20,035 bases of DNA from an uncultured Alphaproteobacteria bacterium (GTDB lineage: Bacteria > Pseudomonadota > Alphaproteobacteria > Caulobacterales > Parvularculaceae): the NCBI GenBank assembly GCA_937895955.1, contig CALAZI010000180.1:1-20035 (forward strand). The letters run 5' to 3'. The notes under the pieces were generated by a model. It searched no databases, was not told the DNA's origin, and worked only from the letters and a program-made list of their open reading frames with translations. Below, in pieces: positions 1-7,570 of this stretch. How positions within the stretch are numbered: position 1 is the first letter of the stretch; each line of letters opens with the position of its first letter. The translations under genes were made by a program, and so were the position numbers.

Positions 1-511
1 GGGCGTGGGGTTCGTGCGGGTTCCATTCGAGCGCCAGCTGGAACATGTCATAGGCACCACGCTTGTCGCCGCCGGCGAGCATGATTTCGGCGAGCGCGAT
101 TGAGGCTTCGAACTGGCGCGGCTCCAGCTCGATTGCGCGCGTGAAATCGCCAATGGCGCCGACCTGATCGTCGTTGCGAAGGCGCACGGCGCCGCGCAGC
201 GCATAGGCTTGCGCAAAGCTCGGGCTGAGGCCGACCGCGTGGTCGAGGAGCGCGGCGGCGAGATCGTAGGCGCCGGCGTCCGCCGCCGCCTCGGCTCTGG
301 CGAAAAGAACGTCGACCGTATCGCTCTGGCTGTCGCGCCAGATCTCTTCGATTCGCTCGATTGTCGCGTCGGCGCTTTGGCCGTCGCCGGTCCTAAGCTC
401 CTCGAAAAGCGCGTCGAGGCGCTGATCGGTCTGGTCGGCAAAGGCCGGGACCGGGGCCGCAAAGGCCGCCCACAAGGCGATGAATAACGCGAACCGCATC
501 GGCGCAATCAT
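1..511 (-). CDS. TPR-repeat periplasmic protein, 3' part cut by window edge
   Basis: The frame is open from an ATG at 511 to the left edge, giving about 170 residues with no stop, so the C-terminus lies outside the window. The N-terminus has a hydrophobic stretch ending in PVPAFA-DQ, which reads as a Sec signal peptide with an AxA-type cleavage site. A second ATG at 499 (MRFALF) sits closer to that signal and could be the true start; neither has a clear Shine-Dalgarno, and a stop codon just upstream excludes anything longer. From about residue 60 the chain shows tetratricopeptide repeats (for example AYALRGAVRLRNDDQVGAI, then a unit ending in AIELEPR), with the usual alanines and the proline at the end of helix B. 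TPR proteins hold partners together; nothing here identifies the partner. It reads in the same direction as rpmJ, 65 bp downstream of it. Confident as a secreted TPR protein, unknown in role. Confidence 0.8.
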   Translation of the reverse strand, partial: MIAPMRFALFIALWAAFAAPVPAFADQTDQRLDALFEELRTGDGQSADATIERIEEIWRDSQSDTVDVLFARAEAAADAGAYDLAAALLDHAVGLSPSFAQAYALRGAVRLRNDDQVGAIGDFTRAIELEPRQFEASIALAEIMLAGGDKRGAYDMFQLALEWNPHEPHA

Positions 512-576
512 ACGCCAGCGCGGTAATTAAGCCAATGAAATCTTGGAGATAGCCGCTTGTCGCGCGGCGGGGCGGA

Positions 577-702
577 TCAGCCCTGGCGGGCCTTGAAGCG
601 CTTCTGGGTCTTGTTGATGACGTAGACCCGGCCCTTGCGACGAACGACGCGGCAGTCCTTGTGGCGCGATTTCAATGACTTGAGCGAGCTTCTGACTTTC
701 AT
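577..702 (-). CDS. rpmJ: 50S ribosomal protein L36, zinc-independent 41-residue form
   Basis: This short frame encodes 41 residues beginning MKVRSSLKSLKSRH and ending KTQKRFKARQG. That is the classic sequence of the longer, YkgO-like L36 paralogue. It has a single cysteine (Cys17) and lacks the CxxC...C/H zinc ribbon of the short L36, so by family knowledge it does not bind zinc and can replace the zinc form under zinc limitation. In many alphaproteobacteria it is the only L36; I cannot tell from the window whether a second copy exists. It acts in the 50S subunit, bound to 23S rRNA near the peptidyl-transferase side. It has its own promoter-like sequence (738-766) and a GGA-containing segment upstream of the ATG. 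Neighbours are unrelated genes, as is usual for this monocistronic gene. Confidence 0.95.
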   Translation of the reverse strand: MKVRSSLKSLKSRHKDCRVVRRKGRVYVINKTQKRFKARQG

Positions 703-737
703 GGCGGTCGTCCAAAGGCGTTAAATGCGGAGCGCGG

Positions 738-766
738 CAGATAGGCTGGCCCCGCCGCCCTGTCAA
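738..766 (-). promoter_or_regulatory. Sigma-70-like promoter of rpmJ
   Basis: On the minus strand, a perfect -35 box TTGACA (766-761) is followed after exactly 17 bp by TATCTG (743-738). The pair points at rpmJ and predicts a leader of about 30 nt. A perfect -35 with a TAT-starting -10 is typical of alphaproteobacterial housekeeping promoters. This is inferred from sequence alone. Confidence 0.6.
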
Positions 767-985
767 CAGGCCGGCGACAGGAACGCCGCCCTGGGGCCGG
801 TTTTTCGAGAATTCGCCGCTTCGCCGGGGATTTAAAGCCGGACGCGGCAGGGTCCGTATCGACCGCGCCTATGGCGCCTTCCCGTCTTTTAAGGTTCAAC
901 TCGCCCGAAATTTGCCCATTTTTTCACTATCCGATTGTTACGGCTCAGCCCAGAGTTCAAACCGTTCTTCGGAGCCGCCAAGCAT

Positions 986-2767
986 ATGCGTTTCAGTTTC
1001 GGGTTTGCGGTCGCCGTTTTGGCGGCCGTCTTTTTGTTTGGTTGCTCCAGCGGATCGTCGAGCCCTCCATCGGGCGGACCGTCGACGCCGACCAACCTCA
1101 CCGGTTCGGCGCCGACCGGAACCACGGCGAGCCTCAGCTGGACCGGCGGAGCGCCGTTCACCGGCTACCGGGTTTACCGCAATGACGTTCAGGTCGGGAC
1201 GACGACTTCAACGACGTTCACGGATACCGGGCTGAACGCCGTCACGGCTTACCGCTATTTCGTGCGCGGCGAGACGGCGAGCGGGCTTTCCGGCGCCAGC
1301 AACACGATCACGGTGACGACGCCGAACATGTTGTCGTTGTCGCTGTCGAAGCTTCTCGATCCCGCCATGCGCAGCGCCATGCTGGTTCGCGATATCGAAT
1401 TCGACGCAGCGGGGAACATCTTCGTTACGGGCGGCGCCTATTCGACGAATTTCCCGACGACGCCCGGCGCCTATGACCGAACATTCGCTTCAGGCGGCGC
1501 CAGCACAGGTTCCGCGGGGCCCTCCGACGTATTCGTCATGAAGTTCAATCGCGCCGGCGCGCTCATCTGGTCTACGCTGATCGGCGGGCCGAATTACGAT
1601 CGCGCTTACGGCATTGAAATTGCGCCGGACGGCGGCGTCATCGTCGCGGGGCGCGCGGGCGAAGGCTTTCCGACGACAGCCGGGGTCGTGCAACCCGCCT
1701 TCGCCGGCGATTCAAACGCCAATAATCTTTACGGCAAGCAGGACGGGTTCATCGCCAAACTGTCGGCTGACGGATCGGCGCTGTTGTGGTCAACCTATTT
1801 CGGCGAGGCCAATCGCGGATACATTCGCGATGTCGGTGTCGATTCAAACAACAAGGTTTACGTCGCCGGGCCGTTTTTCGGCGGCCTCGCCCATATCACG
1901 CCGGGCGCCGTTCAAACCAGTCCGAACGGGAACAGCGACCTTGTCTACGCCCGGTTGAGCGCCAACGGCGCGACGGTCGAATACGCAACCTATCTCGGCG
2001 GCAATGAAGGCGCCGGCAATATGGCCGGCCCGCCGTCTATCATCGTAACCGCCAACCGAAACGTCTATCTCGCGGTTCCGGAAAACGGCGGCGGCGCGCC
2101 GACAACGCCTAACGCATTTCAAAGGAACAACGCCGGCGGCGCGGATCTCCTGCTTGCGCGTTTCGATGCCTCCGACAGTCTCGTTTACGCGACCTATCTC
2201 GGCGGGTCGGGCGTTGAAGACATCGAAACGCACAATATCGCCGTCGACAGCGCCGGCCGTCTCGCCATTTCGGGCTCATCATCATCGTCGAATTATCCGA
2301 CAAAGATCGATTCCTATCAGCCGAGTTTCGGCGGCGGATCGACTGATGCGGTCGTTTCGATCCTGTCTGCGGACGGATCGTCTCTCGTCGCGTCGACCTA
2401 TATCGGCGGCGCCGGCAATGAGAACGTGCAAGGAATAAAATTCGCGCCGGACGGGCTTTTGTTCGCATCGGGCGAAACGAGTACGGCGTCATTGCGCACG
2501 ACATCGAACGCCGCGCAGAAAAACGCGGCGGGCGGCGTTGACGCTTTTCTGATCGCCCTGCTTCCCTCGCTCAAAGGGGCGCCTTACCTCTCTTATTTCG
2601 GCGGGTCGGGCGATGATTCAGCCCGCGCGCTCGATATCGCGGCCGACGGCGCGGTCGGCGTCGCCGTCAATACGAGATCGCCGAATTTCCCGGTGACCGG
2701 CGGCGGCTCAACGGCGCCCAACCCGGGAAGCGCGCAGACCGGCGTGTGGTCGCTGCTCGTTCCTTAA
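986..2767 (+). CDS. Lipoprotein with FN3 domain and seven SBBP-type beta-propeller repeats
   Basis: 593 residues. I start at the ATG at 986, not the upstream in-frame ATG at 935, because the protein then begins with a textbook lipoprotein signal: MRFSFGFAVAVLAAVFLFGC, lipobox LFGC, Cys20. A Ser/Pro/Gly-rich linker follows, then a fibronectin type III domain at about residues 33-112 (PTNLTGSAPTGTTASLSW ... GYRVYRN ... VTAYRYFVRG). The rest is repeats in which a strand like YATYLGG is followed by a core like DAAGNIFVTG. I count seven such cores (RDIEFDAAGNIFVTG, YGIEIAPDGGVIVAG, RDVGVDSNNKVYVAG and four more), which fits one closed seven-bladed propeller of the SBBP family. Likely anchored in the outer membrane or facing the periplasm, binding a ligand or polymer; no catalytic residues are evident. 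It converges with pdeM, the stops lying 4 bp apart. Confidence 0.85.
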   Translation: MRFSFGFAVAVLAAVFLFGCSSGSSSPPSGGPSTPTNLTGSAPTGTTASLSWTGGAPFTGYRVYRNDVQVGTTTSTTFTDTGLNAVTAYRYFVRGETASGLSGASNTITVTTPNMLSLSLSKLLDPAMRSAMLVRDIEFDAAGNIFVTGGAYSTNFPTTPGAYDRTFASGGASTGSAGPSDVFVMKFNRAGALIWSTLIGGPNYDRAYGIEIAPDGGVIVAGRAGEGFPTTAGVVQPAFAGDSNANNLYGKQDGFIAKLSADGSALLWSTYFGEANRGYIRDVGVDSNNKVYVAGPFFGGLAHITPGAVQTSPNGNSDLVYARLSANGATVEYATYLGGNEGAGNMAGPPSIIVTANRNVYLAVPENGGGAPTTPNAFQRNNAGGADLLLARFDASDSLVYATYLGGSGVEDIETHNIAVDSAGRLAISGSSSSSNYPTKIDSYQPSFGGGSTDAVVSILSADGSSLVASTYIGGAGNENVQGIKFAPDGLLFASGETSTASLRTTSNAAQKNAAGGVDAFLIALLPSLKGAPYLSYFGGSGDDSARALDIAADGAVGVAVNTRSPNFPVTGGGSTAPNPGSAQTGVWSLLVP

Positions 2768-2771
2768 GCGT

Positions 2772-3482
2772 TCAACCCGCGTTTCGCCGCTGCGCGCCGC
2801 TGTCGGGAATAAGACGGTCGGCGCTGAACGGATAAAGCCCGGCGGCGCCGAGCATCCACGCCGTCAGCGCGCCGCGGAATACGCCGTCATAGGCTTCGTC
2901 GAGAATGTTGAGCCCGCCGGCATAGGCGCCGAAGGCCGGCATGATCAGCCGATCGCCGTCGGTTGCGAAACAGCGCCGGCGGATGAGCCGCGTCTCGGCG
3001 CGCACGCGCGCAACCGGATGAAAGTGACCGGAAATTTCGCCGCGCTCATGATAGGCGGCGGCCTCATGACGAAACATCAGCCGCCCGGTCAGCAACGCGC
3101 CTTCAACCGCGCCGCCGAAGCGCGCCGGCGGCGCCGGGTCATGATTGCCGAGAATCCACATCCAGCGAACGGATGCGACCATCGCCTCAAGCAGCGCCGC
3201 GTCTTCCGCATCCATGCGCGCTTCCGATCCGCCGTCGTGAAAGGCGTCGCCGAGGGAAATGACCGTCGTCGGTTTCAATTCGCGGATCGTCGATGCGATG
3301 CGCTTTAGCGTCGCGCGCGTGTCATAGGGCGGCAGGAACACGCCCTTCATCGCGAAATGCGATCCCTTTTCGAAATGGAGATCGGATACGATCAGCGTCT
3401 CGCGCGCCGGCCAATAAAGCGCGCCGTTCGCTAGCGCTATCAGGCGCTCAAGATTGACGATGATTTCCGTCTGCGGCGTCAC
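2772..3482 (-). CDS. pdeM: Ligase-associated metallophosphoesterase PdeM
   Basis: 236 residues of the calcineurin-like metallophosphoesterase fold. The metal-binding motifs are in order: SDLHFEKG (Asp34, His36), GDAFHDGG (Asp79), GNHD (Asn113, His114), a single His139 (FRHE), and SGHFHP (His153, His155). The SDLHFEKGS motif and the length match the PdeM family, whose genes accompany Lhr-type helicases in a bacterial DNA-repair module. By family knowledge it is a metal-dependent phosphodiesterase/nuclease thought to process DNA ends. The start is a GTG at 3482 that overlaps the helicase stop by 4 bp (GTGA), so the two are translationally coupled. The last 15 or so residues (after YPFSADRL) look like an unstructured tail. 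The usual third partners, an ATP-dependent ligase and an MBL-fold exonuclease, are not next to it. Confidence 0.9.
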   Translation of the reverse strand: MTPQTEIIVNLERLIALANGALYWPARETLIVSDLHFEKGSHFAMKGVFLPPYDTRATLKRIASTIRELKPTTVISLGDAFHDGGSEARMDAEDAALLEAMVASVRWMWILGNHDPAPPARFGGAVEGALLTGRLMFRHEAAAYHERGEISGHFHPVARVRAETRLIRRRCFATDGDRLIMPAFGAYAGGLNILDEAYDGVFRGALTAWMLGAAGLYPFSADRLIPDSGAQRRNAG

Positions 3483-5923
3483 CGTCGCATCGCCTCCGCA
3501 ATGAGCGCGTCAGAGGCGTCTTTCAGCATCGCCTCCTGCGCCTCGCCGACAATCGTCTCTTTGTTTATTTCGAGCATGATGGGGACCGCAAGCGGCGAGA
3601 CGCGGGTCAAGCGCGCATGGCGCAGCCGTCCCTTCACCCGTGTCAAAAGCGCCTGCAGGCGCGCAAGATCAAGATAGCCGCGCGCGGCGTCCGCCCAAGC
3701 CGCCTTCATCAGCAGATGATCGGGCTCATGCTCCTTCAGCACGTCGTAAATGAGGTCGGACGAAAACGCGACCTGTCGACCCGTCTTCTGCTGTCCGGGA
3801 TGGCGGCGGTCGATCAGCCCGGCGATGACGGCGCAATCGCGAAAGGTTCGTTTCATCAGCACCGATTCGGCGAGCCAGCTTTCCAGATCATCGCCGAGCA
3901 TGTCCTCGTCAAAGAGCGCATCCATGTCGAGACCGCTCATGTCCCGCCTGCCCCAGATCGACAAAGAATACTCAGTCGGCACGAATCCGAGCGGCTGCGC
4001 CCCGGCGCGTTCGAGGCGGCGCGTCAACAACGTGCCGAGCGTTTGATGCGCAAGCCGGCCGTCGAACGGATAGCAGACGAGAAAATGACGGTCGTTATGC
4101 GGGAAGGTTTCGATCAGCATCTCGTCGATATCGGGAATGATCGAGACGTCACGCTGGATTTCCAGCCATTCGCGCAATTGCTCCGGCAGATGGCGCCAGT
4201 TCGCTTCATCGCGGATCATCCGCCGAACGCGCGAGGCGAGATAGGTCGTCAGCGGAAACTTGCCGCCGTTCCATGAGGGAATTCTCGGTTCTTCGTCCGG
4301 CGCGCGCGTGACGAAGGCGTCCATCCCCTCAGCGCCTTCAAAGCGCAGCACCTCGCCGGCGAAAATGAAGGTGTCGCCGGGCGCCAATCCCTCAATGAAC
4401 CATTCCTCCATCGTGCCGAGCTTTCGCCCCATCGCGCGGCGGCCGGATTTTCCGATCAGGCGAATATTATAGGACGGCGCGTCGACGATCGTTCCGGCGT
4501 TCATGCGGTGCTGCTGCGCGACTTGCGCGTTGCGGATGCGGTAAAGCCCTTCCGGCGTTTTGACGATACGCCTGAAGCGTTCATAGGATTTGAGCGCATA
4601 GCCGCCGGTCGCCGCGAAATCGACCGCCTGATCGAACGCCGCGCGCGCAAGGTCGCGAAACGGGGCCGCCGCTGTCACCTCCGCATAAAGATCGTCCGGC
4701 GCAAAGGGCGCCGAACAGGCGACGCCGAGAATATGCTGGGCGAGAACGTCGAGCGCGCCTTCGCGCGCCTCCTCGCCGTCAAGCGCGCCCTCATCGATCG
4801 CCTCCTTCGCCGCGATGCATTCAAGCACTTCAAAGCGATTGCCCGGAATGAGCAGCGCGGCGGACGGCTCGTCCATGCGGTGATTGGCCCGTCCGATGCG
4901 CTGCGTCAGCCGGCTTGCGCCTTTCGGCGCGCCGATCTGGATGACGAGGTCGACATCGCCCCAGTCGATTCCAAGGTCCAAGGTCGACGTGCAAACGACC
5001 GCGCGCAAAATTCCGCGCGTCATCGCCGCCTCAACCCTTCGCCGTTGCTCGACGTCAAGCGATCCGTGATGCAGCGCGATCGGCAGATTGTCGTCATTCA
5101 TCGACCAAAGCGCCTGAAAGGTCATTTCCGCCTGGCTGCGCGTGTTGACGAAGACGAGCGTCATTTTCGCGGCGCGGATCGCATCGTAAACGTTGCGCCA
5201 GGCGTGACGCGCCGAATGGCCGGACCAGGGAATGCGCCGCTCGACATCGAGAACGCAGACTTTCGGCCGCACGCCGCCTTCAGCACGGATCAACTGCGCC
5301 TGCGTCTCGGCTCCGGTGAGATACTGAAGCAGCGGCGCGGGGTCGGGAACCGTTGCGGAAAGGCCGATCGTCCGCACCGTCGGCGCAAGCTTGCGCAGGC
5401 GCGACAGGTTGAGCGCCAGAAGGTGTCCGCGCTTCGTCGCATGAAAAGAATGCAGTTCATCGACGATGATCGCTTCAAGATCGCCGAAATATTTCGGCGC
5501 ATCCGAATGCGACAGCAAAAGCGCGACCTGCTCCGGCGTCGTCAGCAGCATGTCGGGGGGCGCGTATTTCTGACGCTGGCGCTTGTGAGCGGGCGTGTCG
5601 CCGGTGCGCGACTCGATCCGGATCGGCAGATTCATCTCAGCGATCGGCCGCTCGACATTGCGCGCGATGTCGACGGCGAGCGCTTTCAGCGGCGAAATGT
5701 ACAGCGTGTGCAGTCTGTCGCTTGATCCATTTTGATGAAGTTCAATGAGACTCGGCAGAAAACCGGCGAGCGTCTTGCCGCCGCCAGTCGGCGCGATGAG
5801 AAGATGGGAGCGCCCGGCGCGCGCCGCAGCAAGGCACTCAAGCTGATGCGCCCGCGGCCGCCAGCCGCGCGCGGCGAACCAGTCCTCAAATGCCTGCGGC
5901 AGAGGTCGATCGTCGTCAGTCAT
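3479..5923 (-). CDS. Ligase-associated DNA damage response DEXH-box helicase (Lhr-type)
   Basis: 814 residues, the usual length of the Lhr-core helicases paired with PdeM. Superfamily 2 motifs are complete: Walker A APTGGGKT (44-51), Ia SPLKALA (77-83), TPEQ (129-132), DEAD-box-like DELH (155-158), SAT (189-191), motif IV VFVNTRSQAE (257-266), HHGSLD (285-290), motif V STLDLGIDWGDVD (from 313), and motif VI QRIGRANHR (341-349). The remaining ~460 residues correspond to the winged-helix and Lhr-core C-terminal region that encircles DNA. By family knowledge it is an ATP-driven 3'-5' translocase unwinding DNA or RNA-DNA hybrids during repair. It is the first gene of a two-gene operon with pdeM. 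The ATG at 5923 starts just before MTDDDRPLPQAFEDW; no strong Shine-Dalgarno is visible. Cytoplasmic. I leave the symbol empty because lhr usually denotes the longer enzyme. Confidence 0.93.
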   Translation of the reverse strand: MTDDDRPLPQAFEDWFAARGWRPRAHQLECLAAARAGRSHLLIAPTGGGKTLAGFLPSLIELHQNGSSDRLHTLYISPLKALAVDIARNVERPIAEMNLPIRIESRTGDTPAHKRQRQKYAPPDMLLTTPEQVALLLSHSDAPKYFGDLEAIIVDELHSFHATKRGHLLALNLSRLRKLAPTVRTIGLSATVPDPAPLLQYLTGAETQAQLIRAEGGVRPKVCVLDVERRIPWSGHSARHAWRNVYDAIRAAKMTLVFVNTRSQAEMTFQALWSMNDDNLPIALHHGSLDVEQRRRVEAAMTRGILRAVVCTSTLDLGIDWGDVDLVIQIGAPKGASRLTQRIGRANHRMDEPSAALLIPGNRFEVLECIAAKEAIDEGALDGEEAREGALDVLAQHILGVACSAPFAPDDLYAEVTAAAPFRDLARAAFDQAVDFAATGGYALKSYERFRRIVKTPEGLYRIRNAQVAQQHRMNAGTIVDAPSYNIRLIGKSGRRAMGRKLGTMEEWFIEGLAPGDTFIFAGEVLRFEGAEGMDAFVTRAPDEEPRIPSWNGGKFPLTTYLASRVRRMIRDEANWRHLPEQLREWLEIQRDVSIIPDIDEMLIETFPHNDRHFLVCYPFDGRLAHQTLGTLLTRRLERAGAQPLGFVPTEYSLSIWGRRDMSGLDMDALFDEDMLGDDLESWLAESVLMKRTFRDCAVIAGLIDRRHPGQQKTGRQVAFSSDLIYDVLKEHEPDHLLMKAAWADAARGYLDLARLQALLTRVKGRLRHARLTRVSPLAVPIMLEINKETIVGEAQEAMLKDASDALIAEAMRR

Positions 5924-6078
5924 TCAGGCGACGAAAGCGCGACATCGGCGACGCGCGCAAGCCTTTTATGGCCGCCGGCTGTAGCGCGGCGCGCAAACAG
6001 GGCGGCCCCTTGCTTTGTCCATTACGAGAGTGCAGCCTTCTTCCTGCCGCGAGGGGCGGCGTTTCGGAGGAGTTTTTC

Positions 6079-6495
6079 ATGCGTATTGTCGTTCTTGCGG
6101 CCGCCGTCGCGGCCGCATTCGCCGCCGCGCCCGTTTTCGCGCAGAATTACGCGGTCGGCTCCGTCGCGGCGACAGCGCAAGAGATTTATACGTCCTGCCT
6201 TGAAGTCGGCAGAGACAGCGGCGCCGCCGACCCGAGCGACGCTTGCGCCTGCCTTGCAGGTTATCTCGCCGGCGCTCTTTCCGATCGCGATTACGAAGTG
6301 GCGGGCGTGTTGCTGAAAGTCGGGCAGCTGATGAACGCCGGCGCGTCGCAAAGCCAGATTGAGGCTGAGATCGTCGCCTTCCTTCAACGCGGCTTCACGG
6401 AAGACGACGTACGCCGCGTCGGCGGCGCCGTTGAGGCGATTGCGGCGCGCGGCCAGTCCGTTTGCGGACAATTCGAGAAGAATAGCAGCGTCTGA
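6079..6495 (+). CDS. Small secreted hypothetical protein with four cysteines
   Basis: 138 residues. A strong Shine-Dalgarno (GGAGGAG, 6067-6073) six bases before the ATG at 6079 fixes the start; the frame is open further upstream but that part lacks coding character. Residues 1-21 form a Sec signal peptide ending PVFA|QN. The mature part is mostly helical, has four cysteines (Cys40, Cys56, Cys58, Cys129) that could form two disulfides, and ends in a polar tail. The fourth lies far from the others, which suggests a helical bundle closed by disulfides in the periplasm. I do not recognise the family and assign no function. Its stop codon directly abuts that of the LysR gene on the other strand. 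About 155 bp of non-coding sequence separates it from the divergent helicase gene; I found no convincing promoter there. Confidence 0.82.
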   Translation: MRIVVLAAAVAAAFAAAPVFAQNYAVGSVAATAQEIYTSCLEVGRDSGAADPSDACACLAGYLAGALSDRDYEVAGVLLKVGQLMNAGASQSQIEAEIVAFLQRGFTEDDVRRVGGAVEAIAARGQSVCGQFEKNSSV

Positions 6496-7446
6496 TCAAA
6501 AAAGACTCTTGGGAAGGTAATTCTTGAGGATCTCAATATCCGCCGCAGCTTCCTGACGAAGCCACTTCATAAAACGCTTAACCTTTGGAGATGTCGAACG
6601 GTCTTTCGGCCTGACGATCCAATAACCGAATTCGGCTTTGCGGAACTTGTCGCCGACAATGACCAGGCGCCCGGCGGCGAGGTCGCGCGCGACGAGCGCC
6701 GTGCGCGCCAGCGCAACGCCCTGCCCTTCGCACGCCGCGTCGATCGCGAGGCTCATTTCGTTATAGGTGAGGCTGTGACCTGGCTGAGTCTTGTTAGCGA
6801 GGCCGTAAAACGAAAACCAATCGCGCCAATTCTTGCCGTCGCGATGATGAACGAGCGCGGCTTTTAAGAGCTGCTCCGGCGTCGCATCTGTCGCCACAAG
6901 TCCCGGGCGGCAAACCGGGACATGCCATTCATGGCAAAGCTTGACGGCGGCGAGCGCCGGCCAATTCCCGTCGCCATGCCGGATTGCGAGATCAATGTCG
7001 TTATCCGAAAAGTCGATATGCTGGGCGGCGGCGCTGACGCGCAAATCAAGATCGGGGTGGGCCTGCGCGAAACTTCCAATCCGCGGCGCCAGCCATTTCG
7101 CGGCGAAGCTCGGCGACACGCTGACCGTCAGAATGCGCGCACGCCGTTCCGGGTCCGTCACCGCCTCTTCGCCCGCTTTCAGGCGCGCAAGCGCTTCGCG
7201 AACGAAAGGCGCATAACGCCGCCCCGCATCGGTCAGGTCGAGCGCCCGCCCGTTGCGGCGGAACAGCGCCGTTGAAAAACGCGCTTCGAGGTCGCGGATT
7301 GCATGGCTGACGGCGCTCTGCGTGACGCCAAGCTCTTCCGCCGCCGCGGTGAAGTTCAGCAGGCGCGATGCTGCCTCGAAGGCGCGCAGGGCGCCGATTG
7401 GCGGCGGCGCTCGCCCCGCGGAGGATCTATCATGAGTATTTTTCAT
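6496..7446 (-). CDS. LysR-family transcriptional regulator, GcvA-like
   Basis: 316 residues. The N-terminal winged helix-turn-helix spans about residues 15-76, with the typical core LRAFEAASRLLNFTAAAEEL, GVTQSAVSHAIRDLE and LFRRNGRALDLTDAG. From about residue 105 (RILTVSVSPSFAAKWLAPRI) comes the type 2 periplasmic-binding-like effector domain, including DIDLAIRHGDGNWP, characteristic of the GcvA subgroup. It is divergently transcribed from the hydroxylase-OCD-chrA operon with a 124 bp AT-rich spacer, the standard arrangement for a LysR protein that controls its neighbour and itself in response to a small molecule. The effector is unknown; an amino acid or imino acid linked to the OCD enzyme is a reasonable guess only. 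The start at 7446 has no obvious Shine-Dalgarno; the first 14 residues are non-conserved, so a slightly later start cannot be excluded. Confidence 0.92.
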   Translation of the reverse strand: MKNTHDRSSAGRAPPPIGALRAFEAASRLLNFTAAAEELGVTQSAVSHAIRDLEARFSTALFRRNGRALDLTDAGRRYAPFVREALARLKAGEEAVTDPERRARILTVSVSPSFAAKWLAPRIGSFAQAHPDLDLRVSAAAQHIDFSDNDIDLAIRHGDGNWPALAAVKLCHEWHVPVCRPGLVATDATPEQLLKAALVHHRDGKNWRDWFSFYGLANKTQPGHSLTYNEMSLAIDAACEGQGVALARTALVARDLAAGRLVIVGDKFRKAEFGYWIVRPKDRSTSPKVKRFMKWLRQEAAADIEILKNYLPKSLF

Positions 7447-7570
7447 ACTGGATGACTATAATTCGTTTTTCAGCATATCGAAAAGTCATCATATCATGAT
7501 AGAAATTCATAAATGAGGCTCGAATGGCTGGCCCAGACCGCGTGGCGGGCCGGGATCGCGGACGGACCCG
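7447..7570. promoter_or_regulatory. Divergent LysR/operon control region with inverted repeat and TATAAT
   Basis: The spacer is conspicuously AT-rich compared with the window. It holds a perfect 7 bp inverted repeat, GATGACT (7451-7457) and AGTCATC (7484-7490), 26 bp apart; a palindrome ATCATGAT (7493-7500); and a consensus -10 TATAAT on the plus strand (7457-7462) overlapping the left arm, without a recognisable -35. TATCATGA also occurs twice (7428-7435, 7492-7499). A poor -35 plus an upstream or overlapping repeat is what an activator-dependent LysR promoter looks like. Which sequence the regulator binds is inference. Confidence 0.5.

Noticed and set aside
703..985. Non-coding RNA or regulatory RNA in the 283 bp gap before the FN3 lipoprotein
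   Set aside because: Apart from the rpmJ promoter I found only short GC-rich repeats such as CCTGTCAACAGG, without a stable conserved-looking fold or terminator.
4508..5725. 405-codon open frame on the plus strand opposite the helicase
   Set aside because: Same artefact: it lies fully inside a gene with all helicase motifs, and its translation is arginine-rich and without domain features.
5890..6078. Longer N-terminus for the small secreted protein
   Set aside because: It would bury a strong Shine-Dalgarno and signal peptide inside the gene and overlap the start of the helicase gene.
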